Assembly (NCBI RefSeq): GCF_000621145.1
Contig: NZ_KK211216.1
Coordinates: forward strand, 1 to 64,000
Reading direction: 5' to 3'
Source of the DNA: Desulfobulbus elongatus DSM 2908
Lineage (GTDB): Bacteria > Desulfobacterota > Desulfobulbia > Desulfobulbales > Desulfobulbaceae
DNA: 64,000 bases
Made by a program: the position numbers and the translations under genes. Shown here in pieces: positions 46,862-56,311 of this stretch (position 1 is its first letter; every line of letters starts with the position of its first letter). The notes below the pieces were generated by a model that worked only from the letters and a program-made list of their open reading frames with translations, made no database searches and was not told the DNA's origin.

Positions 46862-46893
46862 AAAAAAAACCCGGCAGAGGTCTCCCGCCGGGC
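46862..46893 (-). terminator. Intrinsic terminator after cold-shock gene
   Basis: On the minus strand GCCCGGC and GCCGGG form a GC stem followed by eight T residues (plus-strand A-run 46862-46869). It lies 19 nt after the csp stop codon. Confidence 0.85.
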
Positions 46894-46911
46894 AAAAACA
46901 ACCGGTTTGAA

Positions 46912-47112
46912 TTACTGCTTGGTGACGTTGGCGGCCGCCGGCCCCTTGGGCCCGTCAACGATTTCAAACTGGACCTTGTCCCCTTCATTGAGTGTTTTGA
47001 AGCCCGATCCCGCGATCGCAGAGTAATGGACAAAAACATCCTTCCCTGATTCCTGCTCGATGAAACCGAACCCCTTCGACTCGTTAAACCATTTGACCGT
47101 TCCTTTCAGCAT
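46912..47112 (-). CDS. Cold-shock domain protein
   Basis: A 66-residue CspA-family RNA chaperone. The RNP motifs are KGFGFIEQ and DVFVHYSAI, and the protein begins [18 protein letters not shown] lies 5 nt before ATG 47112. It has its own terminator and about 276 nt of upstream non-coding sequence before mltG, room for its own promoter and a structured 5' leader as is usual for csp genes. Confidence 0.95.
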   Translation of the reverse strand: MLKGTVKWFNESKGFGFIEQESGKDVFVHYSAIAGSGFKTLNEGDKVQFEIVDGPKGPAAANVTKQ

Positions 47113-47388
47113 TATTTCCTCTTGCTCCTTGTCGTGAACTGAATGTTCCATCCATGCGATATTACAGGTTGTCTCCACCAAGAACAGTCCATGGAAAATC
47201 TAACCTGCGAACAGAGCGCACGTTCTACTCCTGGCCGCGAACATACCATTAATTGCGTCAAAAACAAGGAAATTGATGGCGTTTCGCCCGTTCAGCACGC
47301 TTTTCTCACCCGCCCGCGGCGACGGCATACCTCCGGGAAAGGCCGGCCGCCGGATGAACGGATGAGCAGCGCCCTTGCGGCCAAGCGA

Positions 47389-48378
47389 TTACCGTCCGCG
47401 CTGGTAGCGCTGCACGGCCCGGTTGTGATCGGCCAGGTTGGTGGAAAAGACGTGGGTGCCGTCGTTTTTCGAAACGAAATAGAGGGCGTCGGATTCGGCC
47501 GGCTGCAGGACCGCCTCCAGGGCGGCGCGCCCCGGACTGCAGATGGGACCGGCAGGCAGGCCGGGGATGACGTAGGTGTTGTACGGCGTCTCCCTCTGCA
47601 GATCCGCCCTGGTCAGGTTGCCGTTGAAATCGGCGATGCCGTAGATCACGGTCGGATCGGACTGCAGGCGCATCTTCCTGGCCAGCCGGTTGTAGAACAC
47701 CCTGGCGATGAGCGGCCGCTCGGTCGCCACGCCGGTTTCCTTCTCCACCACCGAGGCCAGGGTCAGGAGCTGATGGCGGTTCAATCCGTTCGATTCCGGC
47801 ACGCGCAGGGTCTGCCACACCTGCTGGAAACGGTCCACCATCATCCGGATCACCGTTGCCTCGTCGGCCTCGTTGCGCACCAGGGTATAGGTTTCGGGAA
47901 AAAGATAGCCTTCCAGGCTGCCGGCCTCGATCCCCAGTTGGCGGATGAAGGCGGCGTCCCCGACCAAGACGAGAAAACGATCCCGCTTGACCCAGCCGTC
48001 CTGCGCGAAAATGGCGGCGATCTGGGTTGCGGTCAAGCCTTCCGGGACGGTGACGTGATGCCGGAGAGTGCGGCCCGAGGCCAGCAATTCCAGGACCTCG
48101 GGCGGCGTCAGGCCGAGGGGGATGCTGTATTCCCCGGCCTTGAGCCGGGTCCTCAGGCCGGAGAAAGACACCAGGGCGAGATAGCGGATATCGTTGCCCA
48201 GAATGCCCTGAGCCGCCAGTTGGGCGCCGATGCCCCGCACGCCGGCCCCCCTGGGGATGGTGACGACGACCTCGCCCTGTCCCGGAGCGGGGGTGGTCAG
48301 ATACGACCGGTACCACAGCCCGGCCCCGCCGAGGGAAACGGCGGCGAACACGGTCAGAACGAGCAGAAGGCGGCGCAT
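47389..48378 (-). CDS. mltG: Endolytic transglycosylase MltG
   Basis: A 329-residue protein anchored by one N-terminal helix (residues about 4-22). A LysM-like subdomain precedes the YceG domain. EGYLFPETYTL and the catalytic Glu in LTLASVVEKETG are conserved, as are ARVFYNRLARKMRLQSDPTVIYG and YNTYVIPGLPAGPICSPG. It cuts nascent glycan strands. It lies 98 nt downstream of lon on the same strand, with a 9-bp stem between them. Confidence 0.95.
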   Translation of the reverse strand: MRRLLLVLTVFAAVSLGGAGLWYRSYLTTPAPGQGEVVVTIPRGAGVRGIGAQLAAQGILGNDIRYLALVSFSGLRTRLKAGEYSIPLGLTPPEVLELLASGRTLRHHVTVPEGLTATQIAAIFAQDGWVKRDRFLVLVGDAAFIRQLGIEAGSLEGYLFPETYTLVRNEADEATVIRMMVDRFQQVWQTLRVPESNGLNRHQLLTLASVVEKETGVATERPLIARVFYNRLARKMRLQSDPTVIYGIADFNGNLTRADLQRETPYNTYVIPGLPAGPICSPGRAALEAVLQPAESDALYFVSKNDGTHVFSTNLADHNRAVQRYQRGR

Positions 48379-48433
48379 GGCAGGACAAACGGGAAGAAGA
48401 AAGAGCGGGGAGGCGAAGCGAAGGGAGCGTGCT

Positions 48434-48467
48434 GCCGGACGGCCACGGCATCACCCTGCCGTCCGGC
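48434..48467. repeat. Hairpin between mltG and lon
   Basis: A perfect 9-bp inverted repeat, GCCGGACGG with CCGTCCGGC, and a 16-nt loop. No T-run follows on the lon strand, so it may be an RNA-stabilising or partial termination structure rather than a full intrinsic terminator. Confidence 0.5.
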
Positions 48468-48476
48468 CTGCTTCGC

Positions 48477-50903
48477 CTATTTCTCCGCTTTGACGCTCTG
48501 TTTGACGGGCTCTTTGTGTTTGGGGATCTTGCCCAGGGTCAACTCGATGACCTCATCCATGTGTTTGACCGGGAAAAAGGTGATCTTCTTGCGCAGCTCT
48601 TCCGGAATCTCGACCAGATCCTTCTGGTTTTCCTCAGGGATGATCACCTTGGTGATGTCGGCGCGCAGGGCGGCCAGGGCCTTGTCCTTGAGCCCGCCGA
48701 TGGGCAGGACCCGGCCGCGGAGGGTCACCTCGCCGGTCATGGCGATGCCGCGCTTGACCGCCTTGCCGCTGATGGCGGAGAACAGGGCCGTGGTCATGGT
48801 GATGCCCGCCGAGGGTCCGTCCTTGGGAATGGCCCCGGCCGGAACATGGATGTGGATGTCGACCGTATCGAAATACTCGGGTTCCACCCCGAGCACCTTG
48901 TTGCGGCTGCGGCAATAGCTGAGCGCGGCCTGGGCCGATTCCTTCATCACCTCGCCCAACTGGCCGGTCAGCAGCAGCTTGCCCTTGCCGGGCAGCACCG
49001 AGGTCTCGATGTGCAGCAGTTCGCCGCCCACCTCGGTCCAGGCCAGGCCGATCACCAGACCGGGCTGGCCGCTGGTGTCGAGATCCTCTTCCGGCATGTA
49101 CTTCGGCGGCCCCAGGTATTTCTCGATGGTCTTGTCGGAGACCACATACGGTCCCCGGCCACCCTCGGCCACCTTGCGGGCGATCTTGCGGCAGACCTTG
49201 CCCAGGGCGCGCTCCAGGTTCCGCACCCCGGCCTCGTGGGTGTATTTGCTGACGATGGTTTCCAGGGTGGCGTCGTCGAGCTTGAGCTGACCGGGCTTGA
49301 TGCCGCTTTCCTTGATCTGCCGGGGCAGCAGGAATTTGTTGGCGATCACCGTCTTCTCCTCCAAGGTGTAGCCGGAGAGCTGGATCACCTCCATGCGGTC
49401 GAGCAGGGGGCCGGGAATGGTGTCGGTGCGGTTGGCCGTGGTGATGAACATGACCTTGGAAAGATCGAAGGGCAGGTTCATGTAGTGATCGGAAAAGGTA
49501 TTGTTCTGCTCTGGATCGAGCACTTCCAGCAGGGCCGAGGAAGGATCGCCCCGGTAATCGTCGCCGATCTTGTCGATCTCGTCCATCATGAACACCGGAT
49601 TGTTGGTGCCCACGCTCTTGAGCCCCTGAAGAATCCGGCCCGGCATGGCGCCGATATAGGTGCGGCGATGCCCGCGGATTTCGGCCTCGTCGCGCATGCC
49701 GCCCAGAGACAGCCGGTAGAACTTGCGGCCCATGGCCTTGGCGATGGCCTGGCCGAGCGAGGTCTTGCCCACGCCGGGAGGGCCGGAGAAGCAGATGATC
49801 GGTCCCTTGGTGTCGGCGTTGAGCTTGCGCACCGCCAGGTATTCGAGGATGCGCTCCTTGATCCGGTCCAGGCCGTAATGGTCCTCGTCGAGGACCTCGG
49901 CCGCCACCTTGAGATCGAGCACGTCGGTGGAGGACTGCCGCCACGGCAGGTCGAGAAACCAGTCGAGGTAGGTGCGGACGATGGTCGCCTCCGAGGCGTC
50001 GGGGTGCATCATCTCCAGCCGCCGCAGCTGCTTGCGCGCCTCTTTCTTGGCGTACTTGGGCATCTTCTTCTTGCGCAGCTGCTTGCGCAGGTCCTCGATC
50101 TCCTGGGAGTAGCCGTCCTCGTCGCCCAGCTCCCGCTTCAGGGCCTGGATCTGCTCGCGAAGGAAGTATTCCCGCTGGCTGCGCGACATCTCCTCCTTGG
50201 CGTCCGACTGGATCTTGGCCTGGACCGTGGACACCTCCAACTCCTTGTGGAGCAGGTCGGCCACCAGACGCAACCGCTCGGACGGGTCGACGGTTTCCAG
50301 GATTTTCTGCGATTCCGATATCTTCAGCCGCAGATTGGAGCCCACCAGATCGGCCAGCCGTCCCGGTTCCTCGATGTTGTTGATGATCATCATCAGGTCC
50401 GAGGAGAGGAGACCGCGCAGCGACATGATCTTCTCGGTGTGCTCGCGGACGGTGCGCATCAGCGCCTCGGTCTCGACCGTGACCTCCGGTGTCTCCGGCT
50501 CTTCGATCAGATCGATCGCCACCCGGTAAAACGGTTTCTTTTGCAGAAAAGAGCGGATTTTCGCCTTGGAGAGGGCCTGCACCAGCACCTTGAGCCGGCC
50601 GTCGGGCAACTTGAGGGTCCGCATGATCATGGACACCATGCCCACCTCATAGAGATCCTTTTCATCGGGATCGTCCTTGGTCGGGTCCTTCTGGGTCACC
50701 AGCATCAAGAGCTTGTTGTTGTTCAGGCCGTCGTTGACCGCCTCGATCGAGCCGGGCCGGCCGACAAACAGCGGGATGATCATGTAGTTGAAGACAACGA
50801 CATCCCGGACAGCCATCATGGGCAGAGATTCGGGAATCTCCAGATCCTGAGTCTGCTCGCCGAAATCCCCCATGCTGGTCGATAATGAATCGTCAAATTC
50901 CAC
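48477..50903 (-). CDS. lon: ATP-dependent protease Lon
   Basis: An 808-residue Lon protease. The N-terminal substrate-binding domain spans about 25-225, the coiled-coil linker about 230-300 and the AAA+ module about 340-590. Walker A is GPPGVGKT (374-381) and Walker B is FMMDEIDK (438-445). The peptidase has the Ser-Lys dyad S698 (PKDGPSAG) and K741 (GLKDKALAA). GTG 50903 is chosen because AAGGAGGG lies 6 nt before it; an in-frame ATG comes ten codons later. It degrades misfolded and regulatory proteins. A short lysine-rich tail ends the protein. It is divergent from the beta-helix gene. Confidence 0.96.
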   Translation of the reverse strand: MEFDDSLSTSMGDFGEQTQDLEIPESLPMMAVRDVVVFNYMIIPLFVGRPGSIEAVNDGLNNNKLLMLVTQKDPTKDDPDEKDLYEVGMVSMIMRTLKLPDGRLKVLVQALSKAKIRSFLQKKPFYRVAIDLIEEPETPEVTVETEALMRTVREHTEKIMSLRGLLSSDLMMIINNIEEPGRLADLVGSNLRLKISESQKILETVDPSERLRLVADLLHKELEVSTVQAKIQSDAKEEMSRSQREYFLREQIQALKRELGDEDGYSQEIEDLRKQLRKKKMPKYAKKEARKQLRRLEMMHPDASEATIVRTYLDWFLDLPWRQSSTDVLDLKVAAEVLDEDHYGLDRIKERILEYLAVRKLNADTKGPIICFSGPPGVGKTSLGQAIAKAMGRKFYRLSLGGMRDEAEIRGHRRTYIGAMPGRILQGLKSVGTNNPVFMMDEIDKIGDDYRGDPSSALLEVLDPEQNNTFSDHYMNLPFDLSKVMFITTANRTDTIPGPLLDRMEVIQLSGYTLEEKTVIANKFLLPRQIKESGIKPGQLKLDDATLETIVSKYTHEAGVRNLERALGKVCRKIARKVAEGGRGPYVVSDKTIEKYLGPPKYMPEEDLDTSGQPGLVIGLAWTEVGGELLHIETSVLPGKGKLLLTGQLGEVMKESAQAALSYCRSRNKVLGVEPEYFDTVDIHIHVPAGAIPKDGPSAGITMTTALFSAISGKAVKRGIAMTGEVTLRGRVLPIGGLKDKALAALRADITKVIIPEENQKDLVEIPEELRKKITFFPVKHMDEVIELTLGKIPKHKEPVKQSVKAEK

Positions 50904-51102
50904 CTTTTCCCTCCTTAAAACCGCCTGATGCGGTGACGCGTCCGCTGAATTGTCCCACGACAGTAAACACAACCCCAGCCGAAGTCAAGGCGACGCCCCG
51001 CCCGCGGCTGAAGAGAAGATTTCCCTTGAATAATTGCCGGGCCGCCAATATAGAAAAGCAGTTGTCCGACCTCCTGTCCATACCGCTTTTCTGGAGCCGA
51101 CC

Positions 51103-51903
51103 ATGCTGACCATCGGGTCGTTTTTCGATCTCGCCGATTTCCCTGACCGGGATCTCTTCGCCGACTGTCCCTATGTCTGGGTGCCCCTGAAAAAACTGAA
51201 GGCCTATATCGCCAGCCAGACGGCCCCCACCTTCCAGCACCTCTGCATCACCGACGGGGTGCCGCTGGACAGTCCCTACATCTGGTACAACGGCCGGCTG
51301 CGCAATGCCCGCGAGTGCATCATCACCTACGGCGACGCCACCAAAGGCGGCCTCACCGTCTGGGAGAACGGCCAGTTCCTCGAAGGAGCGTCGGTGCTCA
51401 TGGCCGGCGCGGTCATGGTGGGCAAAAACATCAGGATCGGCAGGGGCGTGCTGATCGAGTCGGGCGCCATGATCAAATCCCCGGCCATCATCGGCGACCG
51501 GTCGGAGATCCGCCAGGGGGCGTATCTGCGCGGCAACTGCCTGATCGGCAAACGCTGTGTGGTGGGCCATACCACCGAGGTCAAGCACTCCATCTTTCTC
51601 AACGACGCCAAGGCGGGCCATTTCGCCTACCTGGGCGACTCGATCCTCGGCAACAACGTCAACCTCGGCGCCGGAACCAAGTGTGCCAACCTGCGATTTT
51701 TCTCCGGGAACGTCAAACTGCGCCAAGGCGGGGTCGCCCTCGACACCGGGCTGAAAAAGCTGGGGGCCATCATCGGCGACAACTCGCAGACCGGATGCAA
51801 CGCCGTGACCAGTCCCGGCACCCTCATGGGGCCGGACAGCCTGCTCATGCCCAACACTACCGCACCTGCCGGAGTACATCCTCGAAAAAGCGTGCTGCGC
51901 TAG
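51103..51903 (+). CDS. Left-handed beta-helix protein (nucleotidyltransferase-like C-domain without catalytic domain)
   Basis: A 266-residue protein dominated by hexapeptide-like repeats (residues about 90-250), such as LMAGAVMVGKNIRIGRGVLIES, SEIRQGAYLRGNCLIGKRCVVG and SILGNNVNLGAGT in order. The fold resembles the C-terminal domain of sugar-phosphate nucleotidyltransferases. The pyrophosphorylase domain with its GxGTRL motif is absent; the first 85 residues are short and unfamiliar. An acyltransferase or a non-catalytic scaffold role is possible. GGAG lies 7 nt before the start. Its last 47 nt overlap, tail to tail, the gene on the other strand. Confidence 0.8.
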   Translation: MLTIGSFFDLADFPDRDLFADCPYVWVPLKKLKAYIASQTAPTFQHLCITDGVPLDSPYIWYNGRLRNARECIITYGDATKGGLTVWENGQFLEGASVLMAGAVMVGKNIRIGRGVLIESGAMIKSPAIIGDRSEIRQGAYLRGNCLIGKRCVVGHTTEVKHSIFLNDAKAGHFAYLGDSILGNNVNLGAGTKCANLRFFSGNVKLRQGGVALDTGLKKLGAIIGDNSQTGCNAVTSPGTLMGPDSLLMPNTTAPAGVHPRKSVLR

Positions 51904-52222
51904 AGTCCGAGTGCAGCTTGCGGTCCTCCAGTGGCTTTCCCTGGCCGGCGTATTCGTAAAGGGCGAAAAAAAAGGCGAAAAGGATGCCGACGGTGAAGAA
52001 AATCCGGCACAACCGGTCCCAGGGCAACCAGCCCTTGCCGGTCATCCGCCGGAACACCACCGCGACAATGTAGGTGAATCCCAGGGCATAGGGCGCGGTG
52101 AGCAGGATCTGGTAGGTGGTGCCCCGCACCATGGCACCGGCATCAGCACCCAGGCGCAGATGAAAGAGCAGATAGGCCAGGGCCGTCAGAATAAAGGTGA
52201 TTTTTTCCCGTACTGTACTCAT
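51857..52222 (-). CDS. Uncharacterised membrane protein, about three helices
   Basis: A 121-residue protein with hydrophobic segments at about 8-22, 38-57 and 72-92, separated by short charged loops, and a polar C-terminus. Hydrophobic periodicity suggests a real integral membrane protein. It starts 3 nt away from the divergent start at 52226, so no ribosome site is visible between the two. The tail overlaps the beta-helix gene by 47 nt. I do not recognise the family. Confidence 0.6.
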   Translation of the reverse strand: MSTVREKITFILTALAYLLFHLRLGADAGAMVRGTTYQILLTAPYALGFTYIVAVVFRRMTGKGWLPWDRLCRIFFTVGILFAFFFALYEYAGQGKPLEDRKLHSDSSAARFFEDVLRQVR

Positions 52223-52225
52223 ATC

Positions 52226-53314
52226 ATGAACAAAAGCATTGCCTGCGTGTTTCCGGAAACCCTGCCCGACGAGGGTTTCCTGCTGCCCCTTGTACAGGTT
52301 TTCGGACAGGTTGTCCACATGCAAGCCGTTGAAAACGCGCCGCCCGACCGGAGCACCGCAAGCGCGTTCATAAAATGGTGCCGGCAGCAGGACCGGCTGC
52401 ACCCCTTCACCCCCGAGCCCCTGGGCGACCAGCGGGAGCGGTTTCTCGCCCTGGTGCGGGACATCCGCCGCCGCGGCGACACCTACCTCAGCCAGTTGAG
52501 CATGCTGACCCTGGCGGATTTGAGCCGCCGGGACAATCCGGAACCGCCCCGCGCCATCCTGGCCGACCTCCTGCACGGGGCCGACATCCGGGAACGCGAA
52601 GCAACCGGGCTGATGCTCTGGCAATCGCGGCTGATGCTGGAATTGGGGGAAGCGTACGATATCGAGCAGGCCGAACTGAACGACGCCCTGCACGCCATCG
52701 CCCGGAGGCAAGAAAGCCTGTTCGCCGAGCTGTGCGAGGAAGAGGAAAATCCCTTTGTCCTGCCCGCTGCCGGACAGGACGACAGCCCGGAGGCGGACAC
52801 CATCCTCCGCCACCGGCTCAAGGCCTGGACCCGGCTTTGTTTTCACGGCGACAGGCCGGCGCCCGGTCTCCTCGTCACCCGTCACCGGACAGCCATGGAC
52901 CTGCTGCAGGAGGTGTATGAGAGAAGGTGGCGGCAGAGCGCGCGCCTGCTGGCCTCGCTGGAGCTCCCCGTGCCCGCGGCGGGACAAGCGGGGGGTGCCG
53001 AAGAGCCGCCTCCTGGAGGGGAGTGCCCCGCTCTTGACCGACTGCTGACGGAGATCAGCGCCAGCGGGTCCCGCCTGCGGCTTACCGATGCGCACGACCG
53101 GCTCCTGCGCACAGGACTGGAGGAATGGTCGCGGGCCACGGCCGGCCCGGCGGCATCATTGCGGACCGAACCGGCCATTCTTGACCTGTTCCTTTTTCCC
53201 GGGGAAAATCCTGCCCGGTTATGGTCAGAGACTTTCGTGGGCGCCGTTGCCGGCCCTCCCACTGAAAGGGAAGAAAACGCGGGCTGTGTCGCCGGCCTGC
53301 TCAGGAGGCGCTGA
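52226..53314 (+). CDS. Uncharacterised helical protein
   Basis: A 362-residue predicted soluble, largely helical protein without signal peptide, membrane segment or cysteine cluster. Long amphipathic stretches occur around residues 60-180. Charged low-complexity spots (CEEEENP, GGAEEPPPGGE) sit in loops. No catalytic motif is seen, and it may be lineage-specific. Its start lies 3 nt from the divergent membrane-protein start, which hints at shared regulation, or one of the two starts may be wrong. It converges with the universal stress protein gene. Confidence 0.65.
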   Translation: MNKSIACVFPETLPDEGFLLPLVQVFGQVVHMQAVENAPPDRSTASAFIKWCRQQDRLHPFTPEPLGDQRERFLALVRDIRRRGDTYLSQLSMLTLADLSRRDNPEPPRAILADLLHGADIREREATGLMLWQSRLMLELGEAYDIEQAELNDALHAIARRQESLFAELCEEEENPFVLPAAGQDDSPEADTILRHRLKAWTRLCFHGDRPAPGLLVTRHRTAMDLLQEVYERRWRQSARLLASLELPVPAAGQAGGAEEPPPGGECPALDRLLTEISASGSRLRLTDAHDRLLRTGLEEWSRATAGPAASLRTEPAILDLFLFPGENPARLWSETFVGAVAGPPTEREENAGCVAGLLRRR

Positions 53315-53360
53315 CCAGACCGTCAATCCCTTCCCTGCCGGTCTCCCGGCAGAGAAGCGT

Positions 53361-53846
53361 TCATACCGCATGGCCCTCGCATTCCTCCCGGTAAGGATTG
53401 ATGGTCATCACCGGACAGCAGGCGGATTTCACCACCTTGTCGGCCACACTGCCGAACATGATCCGTTCCACTCCCTTGTAGCCGTGGGTTCCCATGATGA
53501 TCAACTGCACCTTCTTCTTGGCCGCATAGTTCAGGATTTCCTCGGCAATGTCGCCGGACAGGACCTTGCCGGTCACATGCGCCACCCCGGCTTCGGCAAA
53601 CATCGCCCTGTTTTCCTCGACATAGGTCTCCATCTGCTGCTGGGCCGATGCGAACAGCTCTTCCTCCAGATTGGGGAGGTTGATGGGCGGGACGAAGAAA
53701 CCGCTGTAATCCTCGAAGGTCTGGGCCACAAACACCAGATGGAGCTCCGCCTTGAACGTTCCGGCCACATAGGCGGCCGCCTCAATGATCTTGCCGGCAT
53801 TGTCCGAAAAATCCACCGGGGTCAGAATGCTGTTGATCGCCTGCAT
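53361..53846 (-). CDS. Universal stress protein
   Basis: A 161-residue UspA-fold protein. D12 in ILTPVDFSDNA begins the ATP-binding site, and the C-terminal nucleotide loop reads GTHGYKGVERIMFGSVADKV, the G-2x-G-9x-G-S pattern of ATP-binding members. AAGGGAGG lies 5-6 nt before ATG 53846. Roles in stress survival are known for the family, but the specific function is not. Confidence 0.9.
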   Translation of the reverse strand: MQAINSILTPVDFSDNAGKIIEAAAYVAGTFKAELHLVFVAQTFEDYSGFFVPPINLPNLEEELFASAQQQMETYVEENRAMFAEAGVAHVTGKVLSGDIAEEILNYAAKKKVQLIIMGTHGYKGVERIMFGSVADKVVKSACCPVMTINPYREECEGHAV

Positions 53847-54146
53847 ATGAACCTCCCTTGCTTGAAAGAAGATGAAACGCCCTACCGCTTGATGCCGTAG
53901 AGTATATCGTTCGGGCATTTTTCACCATGAATAACTGCATCGACACCGCCGCGCCGCTCCCCTGGGATCGGACAAAGCAGTTGACCATGCTCCCCATCGT
54001 GCCTATACTGCTCCCCACTTGTCTGCCTCCATAAAACGTGGCGTGCAGTACCGCTGCCTCCTGCCGGAACGGGACACCGTTTCCCGCTCCGCCTGTCCGC
54101 AGCACCACCCGGGTCTTCTGCTCCCCGGCTCCAGCCGGACATCAAT

Positions 54147-55199
54147 ATGGAATTCACCCCGAAATGGATTGCCTGGGAGATCACCCGCCGCTGCAATCTC
54201 AACTGTGTGCACTGCCGGTCTTCGTCCCAACTCGAAGTCGAGGGCCATCCGGACTTCTCCCTGGCCGAGGCCAAACGGATCCTGGACGATATCCGCAGCT
54301 ATGCCGATCCGGTCATGGTCCTGTCGGGCGGCGAACCGTTGGTGCGGCCGGATGTCTTCGACATCGCCGCCTACGGCACCGGCCTGGGCCTGCGCATGTG
54401 CCTGGCCACCAACGGCTTCCTGGTCACCCAGGCCGTGTGCCGCGCCATCAAGGAAGCGGGCATCAAAATGGTTTCCCTGAGCCTCGACGGCGCCACCGCC
54501 GAGGTGCATGACGATTTCCGCAATCAGCCGGGAGCCTTCGCCGGCGTAATGCAGGCCATCCGCCTCTTCAACGAGCACAAGATCGACTTTCTGATCAACT
54601 CCTCTTTCACCAAGCGCAACAAGGACGAAGCGCCGAAGATCTATCAGCTCGTGAAAAGCATGGGTGCCACCGCCTGGTACCTGTTCATGATCGTCCCCAC
54701 CGGCCGGGGCGAGGAGATCATGGACGAATTGATCCCGGCCGAAGAGTACGAGGACATCCTCAACTGGCATTACGACATGGAAAAGGAGGAGCACGACCTC
54801 CTGGTGCGCCCCACCTGCGCGCCTCAGTACTACCGCATCGTTCTCCAGCGCGCCAAGGCCGAGGGGGAACGGTTCCAGCGGCGCTCCCTCAAGTTTTCCA
54901 CCGGCGGATCCAAGGGATGCCTGGCCGGCCAATTGATCTGCCTGATCGACGTCGACGGCAATGTGCTGCCGTGCAGCTATTTTCCCCTGGCGGCGGGCAA
55001 CCTGCGCACGCAGCCGTTCCGGGAAATTTGGGAACATTCGAGACTTCTGCTCGACATGCGCGACTTTGCCGGCTACAAGGATCATTGTGGCCGTTGCGAG
55101 TACCTCCAGGTCTGCGGCGGCTGCCGGGCCAGGGCCTATGCCGTGACCGGCGATTACCTGGCCGGCGAGCCGTTCTGCACCTACCGGCCCGGCCATTGA
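54147..55199 (+). CDS. ahbD: Radical SAM heme b synthase AhbD-like
   Basis: A 350-residue radical SAM/SPASM protein. C16-x3-C20-x2-C23 ([10 protein letters not shown]) binds the SAM cluster. [10 protein letters not shown] and [12 protein letters not shown] are core motifs. C-terminal cysteines ([25 protein letters not shown]) would hold auxiliary clusters. [11 protein letters not shown] and TCAPQYYRI are close to AhbD as I recall it. AhbD converts Fe-coproporphyrin III to heme b by oxidative decarboxylation in the siroheme-dependent pathway. AhbC or a NirJ-like protein is the alternative. It lies 64 nt upstream of hemE. Confidence 0.78.
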   Translation: MEFTPKWIAWEITRRCNLNCVHCRSSSQLEVEGHPDFSLAEAKRILDDIRSYADPVMVLSGGEPLVRPDVFDIAAYGTGLGLRMCLATNGFLVTQAVCRAIKEAGIKMVSLSLDGATAEVHDDFRNQPGAFAGVMQAIRLFNEHKIDFLINSSFTKRNKDEAPKIYQLVKSMGATAWYLFMIVPTGRGEEIMDELIPAEEYEDILNWHYDMEKEEHDLLVRPTCAPQYYRIVLQRAKAEGERFQRRSLKFSTGGSKGCLAGQLICLIDVDGNVLPCSYFPLAAGNLRTQPFREIWEHSRLLLDMRDFAGYKDHCGRCEYLQVCGGCRARAYAVTGDYLAGEPFCTYRPGH

Positions 55200-55263
55200 G
55201 CGGAACGGCCGGAACGGACCGGCCGGCACCGGGGCGCCAACCTCCAACCAAACATATTCCCCA

Positions 55264-56289
55264 ATGAACGAGACCTTTCTCCAGGCCTGCCGGGGCGAGC
55301 ACACCGCCTACACCCCTGTCTGGTTCATGCGCCAGGCCGGCAGATATCTCCCCGAATACCAGAAAATCCGCGGCAGGGTCAGTTTCCTCGAACTGTGCAA
55401 GACGCCGGACCTCGCCGCCGAAGTCACCCTTCAGCCGGTCGACATCTTCGGTTTCGACGCCGCCATCCTGTTTTCCGACATCCTGATTCCGATGGAGGCC
55501 ATGCGGCTCGACCTCGAGTTCCACGAGGGCAAGGGCCCCCTCTTCGCCCGGCCGGTCCGCAGCCAGCAGGCGGTCGACGACCTGGTGGTGCCGGTTCCGG
55601 AGGAATCGCTGTCTTTCGTGCTGGAGACGATCCGTCTGCTGCGCAGCCGCCTGCAGGTGCCGCTCATCGGCTTTGCCGGCGCACCCTTCACCCTGGCCAC
55701 CTACCTCATCGAGGGCGGCAGTTCCAAGGTGTTTTTGCACACCAAGAAGATGATGTACCAGGAGCCGCAGCTCTACCACAACCTGCTGGCCAAGATCACC
55801 GCCTGCACCAGCGCCTATCTCCAGGCGCAGGCGCGGGCGGGTGCCCAGGCCCTGCAATTGTTCGACTCCTGGGTCGGGGTGCTCGCACCCTGCGATTACG
55901 AGGAGTTCGCCCTGCCCTATGTCCGCTCGATCATTTCCGATCTGCGGGCCGTGACCGATGTGCCGATCATCTATTTCGCCAACAACGGCGCCACCCTCAC
56001 CCGGCTGACCACCACCGTGGGCGCCGACGTGCTCGGGTTCGACTGGCGGCTGCCCATCGGCGAAGTCGTGGCCCGCGCCGGCCAGCATGCCGTGCAGGGC
56101 AACATCGATCCCTTGGCGCTTTTCCTGCCCAGGGAACGCCTGGAAGAGCGGATCAGAACCATGCTGGTCGAGGCCCGCGACGCCCGTGGCTACATCTTCA
56201 ACCTCGGCCACGGCATCCTGCCGGAGACCCCGCCGGAACAGGTGCGGATCGCCGTCGACGCCGTCCACCGGTTCAGCGGCAAGGCCTGA
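55264..56289 (+). CDS. hemE: Uroporphyrinogen decarboxylase
   Basis: A 341-residue HemE of normal length. FMRQAGRYLPEYQKIR is the hallmark N-terminal motif. FDAAILFSDILIPMEAM contains the catalytic Asp, and GFAGAPFTLATYLIEGG, LFDSWVG and FNLGHGILPETPPE complete the signature. It decarboxylates uroporphyrinogen III to coproporphyrinogen III, a step of the classical heme pathway. That step is not used by the siroheme-dependent route to which the adjacent AhbD belongs, so the pairing is notable. Confidence 0.95.
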   Translation: MNETFLQACRGEHTAYTPVWFMRQAGRYLPEYQKIRGRVSFLELCKTPDLAAEVTLQPVDIFGFDAAILFSDILIPMEAMRLDLEFHEGKGPLFARPVRSQQAVDDLVVPVPEESLSFVLETIRLLRSRLQVPLIGFAGAPFTLATYLIEGGSSKVFLHTKKMMYQEPQLYHNLLAKITACTSAYLQAQARAGAQALQLFDSWVGVLAPCDYEEFALPYVRSIISDLRAVTDVPIIYFANNGATLTRLTTTVGADVLGFDWRLPIGEVVARAGQHAVQGNIDPLALFLPRERLEERIRTMLVEARDARGYIFNLGHGILPETPPEQVRIAVDAVHRFSGKA

Positions 56290-56311
56290 GCAGTCCCGCC
56301 GGGAACACGCC

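Noticed and set aside
53335-53352. 7-bp hairpin between converging genes
   Set aside because: The stem is sound but no T-run follows on either strand, so it cannot be called an intrinsic terminator.
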